Source of the DNA: an uncultured Eubacteriales bacterium
GTDB taxonomy: Bacteria; Bacillota; Clostridia; Peptostreptococcales; Anaerovoracaceae
DNA: 64,000 nucleotides
Assembly (NCBI GenBank): GCA_910583765.1
Contig: CAJTYS010000022.1
Coordinates: forward strand, 5,672-69,671
Direction of reading: 5' to 3'
Every line of letters starts with the position of its first letter. The first letter of the stretch is position 1. Below the pieces are notes generated by a model. That model had not been told where the DNA came from, ran no database searches, and worked only from the letters and a program-made list of their open reading frames with translations. This document shows, one piece after another, positions 7,321 to 16,662 of the stretch. Made by a program: the position numbers and the translations under genes.

Positions 7321-9306
7321 ATGAAAAATTTAGGATTAGTCCGGGTCGGCGCGGCGGTGCCTGACCTGAAGGTCGCGAATACCCAATATAACACGGAACA
7401 GATCATCCGCCTCATGCATGACGGAGAACAGCAAGGAGCAGGGTTCCTGCTGTTTCCAGAACTTGCTATCACAGGCTATACCTGCGGTGATCTGTTTTAC
7501 CAGGAGCATTTATACCAAAGCCAGCTGCGGTCTCTTGGGCGGATCGTTCAAGAAACCGAGACCCTGGAAACAGTGGTGATCCTGGGGTGCTACCTGCGTT
7601 TGGAAAACAATCTATACAATTGCGCTGTTTTCATACATTCTGGAGAAATCAAAGGCATTGTGCCAAAGCTGTTTCTGCCTGGTTCCCGAGAATACTATGA
7701 ACCTCGGTGGTTTGCCAGCGGTCTGGAACTGTCCCGCAGCCGCAAGAGCGTTTCTCTCTTTGGAAAAGAGATTCCTTTTGGTCATTTGATTTTCACGGAT
7801 CAGGAGGCTGAGCTTTCTGTGGGCGCGGAAGTCTGTGAAGATCTGTGGATGCCTATTTCCCCTGGCTCCCAGCTGGCGCTCAATGGCGCGCAGATCATTT
7901 TCAATCCTTCGGCCAGCAATGACACTGTGGGCAAGGCCGATTACCGCAGGAGCCTTGTGACCGTGGAAAGCGCCAAATGCCGAGGCGCTTATGTCTATAC
8001 GTCTTCCGGTGTTTCCGAATCCACTACGGACGTGGTGTTCAGCGGCCACAGCGTGATCGCTGAAAATGGCATTGTGCTGAAAGAAAGCCAGCGCTTTTCT
8101 CGGGAAAGCGCCGTGTATTACACGGAGATTGATATACAGCGCATCCGTTTTGAGCGTTCCCAGAGCCCTGATCTCAGCCAGTGCGCCTCTGTCTTTTCAA
8201 AGCAGGATCCATTCCAAACTGTACGGCTAAAAGGGGTGAGACTGGTGTCTGCTGGTCAGCGGCTTTATCGCCATTATGGAAAAAACCCGTTTGTTCCTGA
8301 GGATCAGGGACAGATCAGCGCCCGCTGCGGAGAGATCTTCAATCTCCAAACCGCGGGCCTGGCAAAGCGCATCCAGCATTCTCATTCTAAAAAGTCGGTA
8401 GTGGGAATCTCCGGCGGTCTGGATTCCACCCTGGCCCTGCTGGTGACAGCCCAGACCCACAAGCTGCTGGGGCTGCCGGCCAGCGATATTCTGGCCATCA
8501 CTATGCCTGGCTTTGGGACCACGGGAAAAACATACAACAATGCTCTGACCATCATGAAGCTGCTCGGTGCGGAGGTGCGGGAAATTTCCATCAAGGACGC
8601 AGTCAACCAGCATTTCGCGGATATTGGCCACGATGCGGCTGTCCACGATGTGACTTATGAAAATTCCCAGGCCCGCGAAAGGACTCAAATCCTGATGGAC
8701 GCTGCTAATCAGGAGGGGGGCCTTGTGGTGGGCACCGGCGATCTGTCGGAAATGGCTCTGGGCTGGTGCACGTATAACGGGGATCATATGTCCATGTACG
8801 GCGTGAACGCCAGTGTGCCAAAGACTCTGGTGCGCTATGTGGTAAAATGGGTCATGGAGCATAAGCTGAGCGGCCCTGACGCGGACCCTGATTTTAGTTC
8901 AGACAATGCTTTGTTAAAGAAGACTTTGCAGGATATTTTGGACACGCCCATCTCACCGGAGCTGCTGCCGCCTGATCCAAATGGGGACATCGCTCAGAAG
9001 ACAGAAGAAAGCGTGGGTCCTTACATTTTGCACGATTTCTTTATCTATCACACGGTTCGCTGCGGCGTGGGACCGGAAAAACTATTATTCTTAGCAGAGC
9101 AGGCCTTTGCCGGAGAATATGACAAGGCTTTCATTAAAAAGTCGATGAACGTCTTTTACCGCCGTTTCTTTGCCCAGCAGTTCAAGCGCAGCTGTGTGCC
9201 TGACGGTCCAAAAGTCGGCTCTGTCAGCTTGTCACCCCGCGGGGATTGGAGGATGCCAAGCGACGCGGATTCCGCGATCTGGCTGGCAGCCTGCGAAGAA
9301 CAGTAG
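7321..9306 (+). CDS. nadE: Glutamine-dependent NAD+ synthetase
   Basis: 661 residues, the two-domain form. The N-terminal nitrilase-type glutaminase (about 1-280) shows the catalytic triad in context: Glu47 (FPELAITGY), Lys in VPKLFLPG, and Cys in AEVCEDLW. The C-terminal ATP-pyrophosphatase (about 350-620) has the P-loop SGGLDST and the site around GTGDLSEMALGWCTY. It converts nicotinic acid adenine dinucleotide, ATP and glutamine to NAD+ in the cytoplasm. The start follows AAGGAG with good spacing. A TATAAT at 7240-7245 may be its -10, but I see no good -35. Monocistronic, with its own terminator. Confidence 0.97.
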   Translation: MKNLGLVRVGAAVPDLKVANTQYNTEQIIRLMHDGEQQGAGFLLFPELAITGYTCGDLFYQEHLYQSQLRSLGRIVQETETLETVVILGCYLRLENNLYNCAVFIHSGEIKGIVPKLFLPGSREYYEPRWFASGLELSRSRKSVSLFGKEIPFGHLIFTDQEAELSVGAEVCEDLWMPISPGSQLALNGAQIIFNPSASNDTVGKADYRRSLVTVESAKCRGAYVYTSSGVSESTTDVVFSGHSVIAENGIVLKESQRFSRESAVYYTEIDIQRIRFERSQSPDLSQCASVFSKQDPFQTVRLKGVRLVSAGQRLYRHYGKNPFVPEDQGQISARCGEIFNLQTAGLAKRIQHSHSKKSVVGISGGLDSTLALLVTAQTHKLLGLPASDILAITMPGFGTTGKTYNNALTIMKLLGAEVREISIKDAVNQHFADIGHDAAVHDVTYENSQARERTQILMDAANQEGGLVVGTGDLSEMALGWCTYNGDHMSMYGVNASVPKTLVRYVVKWVMEHKLSGPDADPDFSSDNALLKKTLQDILDTPISPELLPPDPNGDIAQKTEESVGPYILHDFFIYHTVRCGVGPEKLLFLAEQAFAGEYDKAFIKKSMNVFYRRFFAQQFKRSCVPDGPKVGSVSLSPRGDWRMPSDADSAIWLAACEEQ

Positions 9307-9343
9307 ATGGCGCTGAACAGCTGTTCCGGTTTAAGGGCAATAC

Positions 9344-9388
9344 AATACCCCGTCATCCTTTGCCTAGGGGCGGGGTATTAACACTTTT
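9344..9388 (+). terminator. Rho-independent terminator after nadE
   Basis: A 9-bp stem AATACCCCG (9344-9352) / CGGGGTATT (9371-9379) followed by AACACTTTTT, 37 bases past the nadE stop. The reverse strand lacks a U run. Confidence 0.7.
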
Positions 9389-9413
9389 TGCGGCTCCATG
9401 CGCTGAATCAGGC

Positions 9414-11531
9414 TCAAGGCCTCTGCCGCCTGCTCTGCTGCGGCAATGAGTTTCGACTCTTTCGGTTATCTTGTGCGCTGGCACTCTTTCGGCGTTTTTT
9501 CTGGGTCTGCCTTGCCGACTGAGTTCCTGTCTCTTTTTGCATCAGTAGTGGCTCCTCCTGCGGCGGCTCTGTTTCCAGGGCAGATGGATGGGACAGAACA
9601 GATGGCTCAGATTGCGTCGAAGGTTCCATAACGCTTTCCTCTTTTGTGATTTCTGCGTGATCCATGTCAGGCATCTGCCCCTGATCTGCTGCTATGCCCT
9701 CTGGCGCACCGGCTTCCTCCACATCTTCTGATTGTTTTACACCGCTGTGGGCCACATTGGAACTCATGCTGCCCAGGTCCACGTCCATGCTGTCCATGCT
9801 AGCCGTGTCTGCGTTTCCTATATCCCTAAGTCCCGTATCCACATCTGCATTCACGTTACCTATGTCAGCTCCCAGGTCATCAAAGTCCATTGGCGTGACA
9901 ATGGGTTCATCCTCTGATGCTGCCTTGAGAGCGATTTTGATCTTGAACAAATCGCCGTCAATATCAATATCAATCCGCCCATTCATCAGCTTCATCAGAT
10001 CCTTGGCAATAGCCAGACCCAGACCGCTTCCTTCCGTGGCTCTAGCCTGATCCCCCCGTTTAAAGCGCTCCATCAATTCAGACGGATCAATGTTCAATGC
10101 CTGGCGAGAAACATTTTTCATCTCCATGGACACCCACGCGTCATCTTCTCCGTCCCTGCGCATGAAATTAACATACACCCTAGTATGCGGCTGCGAATAT
10201 TTCAGCACATTGCTGAGCAAGTTGGAAATCACTCGCCAAAGAAGCTGCCCATCGGCTTTTACAAAGTACCGTTCCTTCTCTGCGTTTACCAGAAACTCCA
10301 AGCCTGACTGCTCCACTCGCTCGTTCATTTCTCCTAATGCCTGGTTCAGCAATGACAGGAGATCGACTCTGCTCATCCTTACTGGAATCGCTCCGCTGGA
10401 GGCCTTGGCTGCCTCAAACAGATCCTCTGTCAGCTGGCGGAGCCGCTCTGTTTTTTGCTCCAAAATCTCTAAATATCTTGGCGCGTTTTCGCTTTGTAGC
10501 CCTTCCATCTTCATCAGGTCAATATAAGTGACCATAGACGTGAGCGGCGTCTTTAAATCATGAGACACATTGGAGATCAAATCCGTTTTCATCTGCTGGT
10601 TTTTCAGCTCGTTTTGCACCGCAGTGCTGGTAGCCTCCGTGATTTGATTGATTTCCTCGGCCAATTGACCTAACTCATCGTCTCCGCTCACTGGGATCTT
10701 GTAATCCAAGTTGCCGCTATTGACCTCTTTGAGTCCCTTTCTAATTTCATCATATCGCTTTACCCACTTTGGCGCGAACACCAAGATCACGATAAAGATC
10801 ACAGGCGCCAGAAACATGGTCGCAGAAAGCAGGCAAACCAGCAACGCGATGAGCATTACTTTGCGCATGGTGCTCCCGCCCTTGTAGATATCTTTGTACA
10901 GTCGCTGAACGATCACGCCGCAAAGGGACTGTTCTATGAAATACCCAGCCTTTAATTTCTTGACACAGGATAAGATCAATCCCAGCCCCAAAGACGCGGC
11001 CAGCCCGCCGCCAATGACCATGAAGGCAATGCCGATAGCCATGGCAGTCGCGGAAACCGTGTAATCCAGTCCATAAATCGCGTCTATGACATATTCTGAT
11101 TCCCGCAGGAAATAGGCGCCAGCCAGAAAGAAGATGAGCAGGATCAGAAATAGCTGAATCTCTGTGAACACTTTATCGAATCGGGTCAAGCGGAGCTTGT
11201 CGTTCCCATCCCGTTCCCCCACTGTCACTACCAAGTAAATCAATGAGATCAGACAAATGGCGCCTGATGCGATGGCTACTGACAACCAAATCTCAATATG
11301 CTCCTGCAGCAACTGGGAAAGCTCGCTGATACGGCTGGCCTGCGACCGGAGAAACTCCTCGAAGCTGCCATACCCGTTGCTCTCAAGGAAATAGGGATCC
11401 ATGGACCCTGTATAGGAATTTAGGACACTAGCCCCCATGACACCTACTGCCGCGACTAAAAAACTAACAACACACACTGCAAAGACAACGATATAGATCG
11501 GTCTTTTAGATTTTTTCAATTTTATATCCAA
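9414..11531 (-). CDS. Membrane sensor histidine kinase with long disordered C-terminal tail
   Basis: 705 residues. A transmembrane segment (about 12-36) leads to an extracytoplasmic loop (37-80). Further membrane segments lie at about 81-103, 123-141, 158-190 and 224-253. HAMP (about 250-305), HisKA with phospho-acceptor His324 (NVSHDLKTPLT) and HATPase_c with N box (SNLLSNVLKYS) and G box (GSGLGLAIA) follow. The stimulus is unknown. Catalysis ends near residue 530; about 170 further residues are acidic and Asp/Met/Ser-rich, then strongly basic at the end (KKRRKSASAQDNRKSR). That tail is not a usual part of these kinases. It overlaps the response regulator by 26 bases. Confidence 0.9.
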   Translation of the reverse strand: MDIKLKKSKRPIYIVVFAVCVVSFLVAAVGVMGASVLNSYTGSMDPYFLESNGYGSFEEFLRSQASRISELSQLLQEHIEIWLSVAIASGAICLISLIYLVVTVGERDGNDKLRLTRFDKVFTEIQLFLILLIFFLAGAYFLRESEYVIDAIYGLDYTVSATAMAIGIAFMVIGGGLAASLGLGLILSCVKKLKAGYFIEQSLCGVIVQRLYKDIYKGGSTMRKVMLIALLVCLLSATMFLAPVIFIVILVFAPKWVKRYDEIRKGLKEVNSGNLDYKIPVSGDDELGQLAEEINQITEATSTAVQNELKNQQMKTDLISNVSHDLKTPLTSMVTYIDLMKMEGLQSENAPRYLEILEQKTERLRQLTEDLFEAAKASSGAIPVRMSRVDLLSLLNQALGEMNERVEQSGLEFLVNAEKERYFVKADGQLLWRVISNLLSNVLKYSQPHTRVYVNFMRRDGEDDAWVSMEMKNVSRQALNIDPSELMERFKRGDQARATEGSGLGLAIAKDLMKLMNGRIDIDIDGDLFKIKIALKAASEDEPIVTPMDFDDLGADIGNVNADVDTGLRDIGNADTASMDSMDVDLGSMSSNVAHSGVKQSEDVEEAGAPEGIAADQGQMPDMDHAEITKEESVMEPSTQSEPSVLSHPSALETEPPQEEPLLMQKETGTQSARQTQKKRRKSASAQDNRKSRNSLPQQSRRQRP

Positions 11532-12192
11532 TTCCCCACACCACCTTTAAATACTTGGGATTCTTGGGATTGATCTCAATCTTTTCCCGAATCCTCCGAA
11601 TGTGTACAGCAACTGTATTTTCCGGATTATAGGCCGGTTCTTTCCACACAGCCTCATAAATCTGATCCATGGAAAACACTCTGCCCGCATGTTCTGTAAG
11701 CAGTTTGAGAATCCCGTATTCGATAGGTGTCACTGCGATCACATTGCCATCTATTTCTACCGTCTTCTGTTCATCATCCACCAGCAAACCTCCGGTCTGG
11801 AAGATTCCGGTCTTCTGCTCCAGGCTTCCCAGGTTCACATATCTTCTCAGCTGAGACTTGACTCTGGCGATCAGCTCCAGAGGATTGAAAGGCTTTGTGA
11901 TATAATCGTCGGCGCCGACGTTCAGCCCTGTGATCTTGTCATAATCCTCTGATTTGGCAGAAAGCATGATGATAGGGATGTTTTTTTCCTCTCGAATCTT
12001 CATCGTGGCTCTCATCCCATCCAGCTTTGGCATCATAATATCCATCAGGATCAAATGGACTTCCTCTGCTTTCACAAGGTTCAAAGCCTCCATCCCATCA
12101 TAAGCCTTGAGGACATCATATCCTTCATTGCGTAAATAAATTTCAATGGCACTCACAATTTCTTTATCATCGTCACAAACTAAGATTTTCAT
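11506..12192 (-). CDS. OmpR-family response regulator
   Basis: 228 residues. The receiver domain has its acidic pocket (CDDDKE), phospho-acceptor Asp51 (LILMDIMMPKLDG), Ser/Thr in IIMLSAK and Lys in ITKPFNP. A winged-helix DNA-binding domain follows (about 130-228, ending VVWGIGYKIE). It is the first gene of a two-gene leftward operon with the histidine kinase and would be its cognate partner. GGAGAG precedes the start. Targets are not evident from the window. Confidence 0.95.
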   Translation of the reverse strand: MKILVCDDDKEIVSAIEIYLRNEGYDVLKAYDGMEALNLVKAEEVHLILMDIMMPKLDGMRATMKIREEKNIPIIMLSAKSEDYDKITGLNVGADDYITKPFNPLELIARVKSQLRRYVNLGSLEQKTGIFQTGGLLVDDEQKTVEIDGNVIAVTPIEYGILKLLTEHAGRVFSMDQIYEAVWKEPAYNPENTVAVHIRRIREKIEINPKNPKYLKVVWGIGYKIEKI

Positions 12193-12299
12193 GGTCTCTC
12201 CTTTCTGCTTACAAGTCTATCATAGCCCTGATTTCTTAACAAAGGCACCTTGGCTTTCTTACAATATTCTTAACTACCGAAAATCTGCGGTTATTCATC

Positions 12300-12335
12300 A
12301 AAAGACCTCCCCAGTATGATCCGGAGAGGTCTTTT
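12300..12335 (-). terminator. Rho-independent terminator after the chemoreceptor gene
   Basis: A 10-bp stem AAAAGACCTC (12300-12309) / GAGGTCTTTT (12326-12335) just past the receptor stop codon at 12368. The A/T flanks would let it act in both directions. Confidence 0.75.
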
Positions 12336-12367
12336 ATATTTGATCGGTGTCAATGATTCTAGATAAA

Positions 12368-14038
12368 CTATTTTCTCAATTTAAAGGCTGTCAACATCTT
12401 GCTCAACAACTGAGACTGGCTGGACAGTTCTTCTGATGTAGCTGCGCTCTGCTGTGCTGTCGCACTGTTTGTCTGTACAACGGAAGAGATCTGTTCAATT
12501 CCAGTAGAAACCTGCTCAATAGAGTCAGCTTCCATTTTAACATTGTCCGCGATATCGGAAATTCCTGAAACAATGTCTTCCACTCCACCAACCACTTCCT
12601 GCAGAGCAGTAGCAGTTTCATTGGCTGCCTGGCTTCCTTCTTCCACAGACACCAGTGTCTTGCTGATGAGCGTTGCGATTTCTTTGGCAGAAGTAGCGCT
12701 CTTGCTGGCAAGGTCGCGCACTTCATCCGCAACTACCGCAAAGCCCTTTCCTGCTTCGCCAGCTCTCGCCGCTTCAATCGCAGCATTCAGTGCTAAGATG
12801 TTTGTCTGGAAGGAAATATCGTCAATCGTTCCGATGATCTTGCTGATGTCCGCGGATTCTTTGCTGATTTCATCCATTGTGGACAGCATTCTCTGCATCT
12901 TTTCATCGCTCTGACGGATCTGATCGCCAACGCCATTGGCCTTTTCATTGATATCCTCCGCAGAACCGGATGTCAATTTAACCTGTGAAGAAATATCCGC
13001 TACTGTGGCTGAAATTTCTTCCACAGAGCTGGCCTGTTCTGTCGCGCCTTGTGACAATGCCTGCGCACCATCAGAAATCTGGTTCGCACCGCTGGCAACA
13101 TTTTCAGAAGCTATACCAATCTGATGCAGGGTATCGGAAATCCTCGTGGAGAACTGTTCGATAGAATTCTGAATTTCAGCAAAGTCTCCCTTGAAGTCTT
13201 CACTCGCTGAAATATTAAAATCTCCTTCGGACATCATCTTCATGGCTTTGGAAATATCGCCTATGTAAACCTGCAGCGTGGCGAACGCGCTTCTCAGGCT
13301 GTCTGCCATCTGTCCCAGTTCATCTTGGGAAGTATATGTGATCTTGCTCTTAATGTCACCTTCGGACAGCTTCTTGAGCGCGCCTTCCATTTCTCTGGTC
13401 GGTCCGATAATGCTCTTTACAATGATGCTTGCAAGAATCATCGCTAAGATAATCGCAATCACCGCGGAAGCGCCCAATGCGATGCTCAGGGTTATGGTTC
13501 TAGACCGGATATCGTTCAGCATTCCATCCCTGGCCTTATCTACCTTTTCTTCCATCTCTTGGGCCACTTCTGACATATTGTCCAAAGCAGGGCGGCATAC
13601 AGTCAAGATCTCGTTAGCGGCTTCCGGCTGCTTGCCATTCTGGGCCATGTCCAGGATATTCTGCGCTTCATTGATCCATGCGTTGATTTGATCTTTGTAA
13701 TTCTTTTGATCCGCTTCGCTCAGCACTCTGGTACTCTCTAAATTAGCAAGGGACTCGTTGATAGAATCAACCCTATTGTTAAAGTTTTTCAGTCCTTCCT
13801 GTTTCTGCGCGCCTGTCTGCGAAATAACGACTTCACGCACAGCCCGCGCCGCATGCTGCGTCATCAGTCTGCAGGATTTGATGCTATTGCTGGCCTGCAG
13901 GGTTTTATCCCTGAAATCATTCATATCGCCTTTGATGCTCAACAGTTGAGTAATTACAAAAACAGAAATAATCAGCATTATGGCTATTACAATGGCATAG
14001 CCAGTCAGTAATCTTGCTCGTAATTTTAGATTTTTCAA
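12368..14038 (-). CDS. Transmembrane methyl-accepting chemotaxis protein
   Basis: 556 residues from a TTG start at 14038, chosen because AGAGGG lies 6 bases upstream; an in-frame ATG at 14056 has no ribosome site. TM1 is near residues 10-35 (LLTGYAIVIAIMLIISVFV). A helical extracytoplasmic sensor region (about 36-185) resembles four-helix-bundle receptors. TM2 follows (about 183-210), then HAMP and a signalling hairpin whose tip reads QTNILALNAAIEAARAGEAG. Paired Gln/Glu in TEQASSVEE are candidate sites for CheD deamidation and CheR methylation. No C-terminal CheR-docking pentapeptide. The ligand is unknown. It lies after the flgM-csrA operon, beyond that operon's terminator, so it is probably transcribed separately. 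Confidence 0.93.
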   Translation of the reverse strand: MKNLKLRARLLTGYAIVIAIMLIISVFVITQLLSIKGDMNDFRDKTLQASNSIKSCRLMTQHAARAVREVVISQTGAQKQEGLKNFNNRVDSINESLANLESTRVLSEADQKNYKDQINAWINEAQNILDMAQNGKQPEAANEILTVCRPALDNMSEVAQEMEEKVDKARDGMLNDIRSRTITLSIALGASAVIAIILAMILASIIVKSIIGPTREMEGALKKLSEGDIKSKITYTSQDELGQMADSLRSAFATLQVYIGDISKAMKMMSEGDFNISASEDFKGDFAEIQNSIEQFSTRISDTLHQIGIASENVASGANQISDGAQALSQGATEQASSVEEISATVADISSQVKLTSGSAEDINEKANGVGDQIRQSDEKMQRMLSTMDEISKESADISKIIGTIDDISFQTNILALNAAIEAARAGEAGKGFAVVADEVRDLASKSATSAKEIATLISKTLVSVEEGSQAANETATALQEVVGGVEDIVSGISDIADNVKMEADSIEQVSTGIEQISSVVQTNSATAQQSAATSEELSSQSQLLSKMLTAFKLRK

Positions 14039-14248
14039 CTTGATCCCTCTTTTCATTATGTTTTATATTCTGGTAATCAGACAAGTGGCCTGAACGCTTA
14101 TATTCTATCACATCTTCATCGCAAAACATACCATTTTTCGATAGAAAGCACAAAATTTTTTAAACTTTCCATGCTGCGTTTTATGTCTGCCGCTTTAGCG
14201 CTCTAGGTCAGAATCGCGATCTGATCGTAAAACACGAACGTGACTCCC

Positions 14249-14270
14249 AAAAAGAGCACTAATCGTGCTC
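14249..14270 (-). terminator. Rho-independent terminator overlapping the end of csrA
   Basis: On the minus strand, GAGCAC-GATTA-GTGCTC followed by five T. The 5' arm of the stem lies inside the last csrA codons (stop at 14259). It ends the flgM-to-csrA operon. Confidence 0.8.
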
Positions 14271-14510
14271 CTTTTTCTTTAATATTTCATTCATCTTCAA
14301 CAGAGCCTTTTTATTTGCCGCATCTGCTTTTGCCGCTGCCGCCTCACGATTGACTTCTGCTGCCTCCAACAATTCCTTTCTGAGGATCGCCACATCCCTT
14401 GGCGCGTCAATTGCGAGACGCACGCCATCGCTGCTGCTTTCAACCACAGTCAGGGTGATGTCTTCCCCAATCAGAATGGAATCTCCCTTTTTTCGATAAA
14501 GAACCAGCAC
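14259..14510 (-). CDS. csrA: Carbon storage regulator CsrA, flagellar translational repressor
   Basis: 83 residues. The N-terminal 45 are the beta-strand RNA-binding core (MLVLYRKKGDSILIGEDITL, then VRLAIDAPRDVAILRKE). A long Ala/Lys helix follows. The start is GTG at 14510, which shares its first G with the fliW TAG stop and has GGAGGG upstream. In Bacillus CsrA blocks flagellin translation at GGA-containing hairpins and is neutralised by FliW while flagellin is being exported. The direct fliW-csrA overlap supports the same partner switch here. The flagellin message itself is not in the window. Confidence 0.95.
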   Translation of the reverse strand: MLVLYRKKGDSILIGEDITLTVVESSSDGVRLAIDAPRDVAILRKELLEAAEVNREAAAAKADAANKKALLKMNEILKKKEHD

Positions 14511-14950
14511 TACGCACCCTCCTTATCTGAAAACTCCTTGAGCATGTGGCGAAGACCGTAATCTTCTGAATCCAAAATCACCTGTCTCGCCTCCCGCGTT
14601 TGGAAATTGATGACAACTGGGCATTTTAAATTGACAGTGCTTTCTTCTGGAGGTTCCTTTATTACGCACAAAACATAGTAGGAAAGATCTTCTTCCTGTT
14701 CTGCCTGTAACGCTTTTCGATCTGCTTCCGGTAAAACTGGAGCATACCCTTCTTTTAACAGAAAAGGATTCATCACAAGAAAAGATAGCTGTTCTTCGTC
14801 CACGCTTTGAAGGTAAAGTATGGAATCATTTCCCTCTTCTGCGGCAAAGGGCAGAAATCTTTTGTATTCTTCAAAACCAAAAAGCCCTTCTTGGAAAACA
14901 ATGAAATCCTCTTCGCTGAAAGAAAGCTCCTGCTGCTTTTCTTGTTCCAT
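14510..14950 (-). CDS. fliW: Flagellar assembly factor FliW
   Basis: 146 residues with the family signature region FQEGLFGFEEYKRFLPFA near the N-terminus and LKCPVVINFQTREARQVIL toward the C-terminus. FliW is a cytoplasmic beta-barrel that binds either flagellin or CsrA, so that translation of flagellin matches its secretion. It lies between the DUF6470 gene and csrA, the same order as in Bacillus. Confidence 0.95.
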   Translation of the reverse strand: MEQEKQQELSFSEEDFIVFQEGLFGFEEYKRFLPFAAEEGNDSILYLQSVDEEQLSFLVMNPFLLKEGYAPVLPEADRKALQAEQEEDLSYYVLCVIKEPPEESTVNLKCPVVINFQTREARQVILDSEDYGLRHMLKEFSDKEGA

Positions 14951-14970
14951 AATGATCCTTCCTTCCTACA

Positions 14971-15588
14971 TTATGCTTTTACATCTACGACTTCACCGCC
15001 GAATCTCGCCGCTGCGCTTGGCGGTACGAAAATCGGTTCACCTATATACTCAATTTTGACCTCAGGGTGCTGAGAAATAATCATCTCAATGCTTCCTGGA
15101 ATAAATTCCACATTTCCAGTGTCCTGTCTCAAGTCAAAATTCAGTTTATCCATTTCGTATTCGATGGACAGGGAAGCAGGTTCCCAGTCAATGTCCGGTC
15201 CTGTGGTTGGAATGAATCCCAACTCAAACTGTCCGGTAGCTGGAGCTGTTCTGTTTGCCAGCATCCGATCAATGGTCTGCGCACCTTCTCCAATCTTTGT
15301 CTGGAGCATCAGCCTGCCTTCCTGCGCATATTGAGCAGTAGCGCTGTATGCCGCTGTCTTGCCCCGCTGTGCTGCCTGAGAAATCGATGTCTTCGTGGTC
15401 GGAACTACGGAATTTCTAGCTTCATAGGTGTCCAGCCTGATCTGAATCGGACGGCTCTTGAGTTTCATGCCGCCTTTATCTCTGCTGATCTCTATTTCTG
15501 CGCTTCCGTTATGTCTTTCCAGCCTCGCTTTATTGACTTTTAACTCATAACTGATTGGAATGGTTGTGATTTGTATTAACTGTTCCAT
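14971..15588 (-). CDS. DUF6470 (YviE-like) protein of the late flagellar operon
   Basis: 205 residues. It begins MEQLIQITTIPISYELKVNK, has IRLDTYEARNSVVPTTK in the middle and ends near the conserved-looking PPSAAARFGGEVVDVKA. Position between flgL and fliW and overall features match YviE of Bacillus. The function is unknown in the family. No signal peptide, membrane segment or catalytic motif is visible, and the repeated short hydrophobic stretches suggest an all-beta protein. Co-transcription with flgL, fliW and csrA suggests a late flagellar role. Confidence 0.8.
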   Translation of the reverse strand: MEQLIQITTIPISYELKVNKARLERHNGSAEIEISRDKGGMKLKSRPIQIRLDTYEARNSVVPTTKTSISQAAQRGKTAAYSATAQYAQEGRLMLQTKIGEGAQTIDRMLANRTAPATGQFELGFIPTTGPDIDWEPASLSIEYEMDKLNFDLRQDTGNVEFIPGSIEMIISQHPEVKIEYIGEPIFVPPSAAARFGGEVVDVKA

Positions 15589-15623
15589 AAAATCATCACC
15601 TCATTTCACATTGTCAATAACGT

Positions 15624-16643
15624 CTATTTCATAAAGTCCAATAAGGACGGTGTAATAATGCTGGTGCCCACCTTCAACGCACTGTTGTATGCGTAGTTGG
15701 CCCAGGAGTAATTCATAATGGCCTCCGCGGGATTGATGTTGACCGCGTCATCGAACTGCTGAGTGATAGCCAGCTCTTCGCTTTCCAATCTGTCCTTTGT
15801 GGCGTTCAGGAGCTGAGTTTTCGTTCCCAGCACAGAGAATTGATCCTCCAAGCGTTCCCGGTGGTCACTGAATTCTGCCATCATCGTTTTGTATGCATCT
15901 GCGTCAAAATCCGGCTCTTTCAAGGCTTTGGCCATTTTTCCCACCATGGTCACCATGTCGGAGGTCGTGCCATTGCCGTCTCCTTCGTACCCTACTAGCT
16001 TGATGCCCGGCAAAGCTGTGTTAAAAGCGCTGGAAGCAACTACTGTGTCGCCTTGGATTTCCATCCCAAAGCCTAAATCAACAAAAGTCGTTTCTCCTGC
16101 TAATTCTTTGAGCACAGCTGGATCCGCGTTAGGTCCGGACACTGGTTGGCCTCTATAATGAAGCACTTTATATCCATCCCCTCCATCTTCCAATGTGAAA
16201 GGAACATTTTTCCCATCATTGCCTGCCAGAACAAAAGTATCGCCAAACCTCGCGTTGAGCGTGGATACCATGGAGTTCTGCATTTCTTCCAAAGCCTGTG
16301 CGTATGCTTTGCGTCCAGCTTCACCGACTGGATCATTTAAAGATCCAATAGAGTATTCTTTTTCAATGGTAATCGCCATGTCATTCAAAGCAGTCACCAC
16401 GTCTTCCTGAGAGTCCTGCCATTTCTGCACATTCGTCAGGCTGCGCTGGTAATCCTGGTTTCGCATGTAACGCCGTTCCAGGATAGCTGCCTTGGCAGAC
16501 GCATTAGGATCTTCATAGGATTTACTAAATCGTCTTCCGGTCTCAACCTGCTTTCTGGCGGATTCCAGTCCTCCTAATGTGGAGGTAAGATTGTTCTGGT
16601 AATTCCGCATAATCATATTTGTAGTAATCCGTGTCATAGCCAT
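15624..16643 (-). CDS. flgL: Flagellar hook-filament junction protein FlgL (HAP3)
   Basis: 339 residues with flagellin-like coiled-coil ends. The N-terminus, MAMTRITTNMIMRNYQNNL, continues into a heptad region with ETGRRFSKSYEDP. The C-terminus, near ITQQFDDAVNINPAEAIMNY, gives the second chain of the D0/D1 coil. FlgL is exported through the flagellar type III system and forms the ring between FlgK and the filament. GGAGG precedes the start. It follows flgK by 19 bases. Confidence 0.95.
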   Translation of the reverse strand: MAMTRITTNMIMRNYQNNLTSTLGGLESARKQVETGRRFSKSYEDPNASAKAAILERRYMRNQDYQRSLTNVQKWQDSQEDVVTALNDMAITIEKEYSIGSLNDPVGEAGRKAYAQALEEMQNSMVSTLNARFGDTFVLAGNDGKNVPFTLEDGGDGYKVLHYRGQPVSGPNADPAVLKELAGETTFVDLGFGMEIQGDTVVASSAFNTALPGIKLVGYEGDGNGTTSDMVTMVGKMAKALKEPDFDADAYKTMMAEFSDHRERLEDQFSVLGTKTQLLNATKDRLESEELAITQQFDDAVNINPAEAIMNYSWANYAYNSALKVGTSIITPSLLDFMK

Positions 16644-16662
16644 TGTTCATCTTCCTCCCTTC

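Noticed and set aside
8227..8862. 211-codon frame on the minus strand within nadE
   Set aside because: Antisense to the P-loop domain of NAD+ synthetase; composition is that of a reverse-strand shadow.
14100..14180. Sigma-28 promoter for the first chemoreceptor
   Set aside because: TAAA and TATCGAAAA are present on the minus strand but the spacing and -10 bases do not fit the pattern seen at flgM and fliD.
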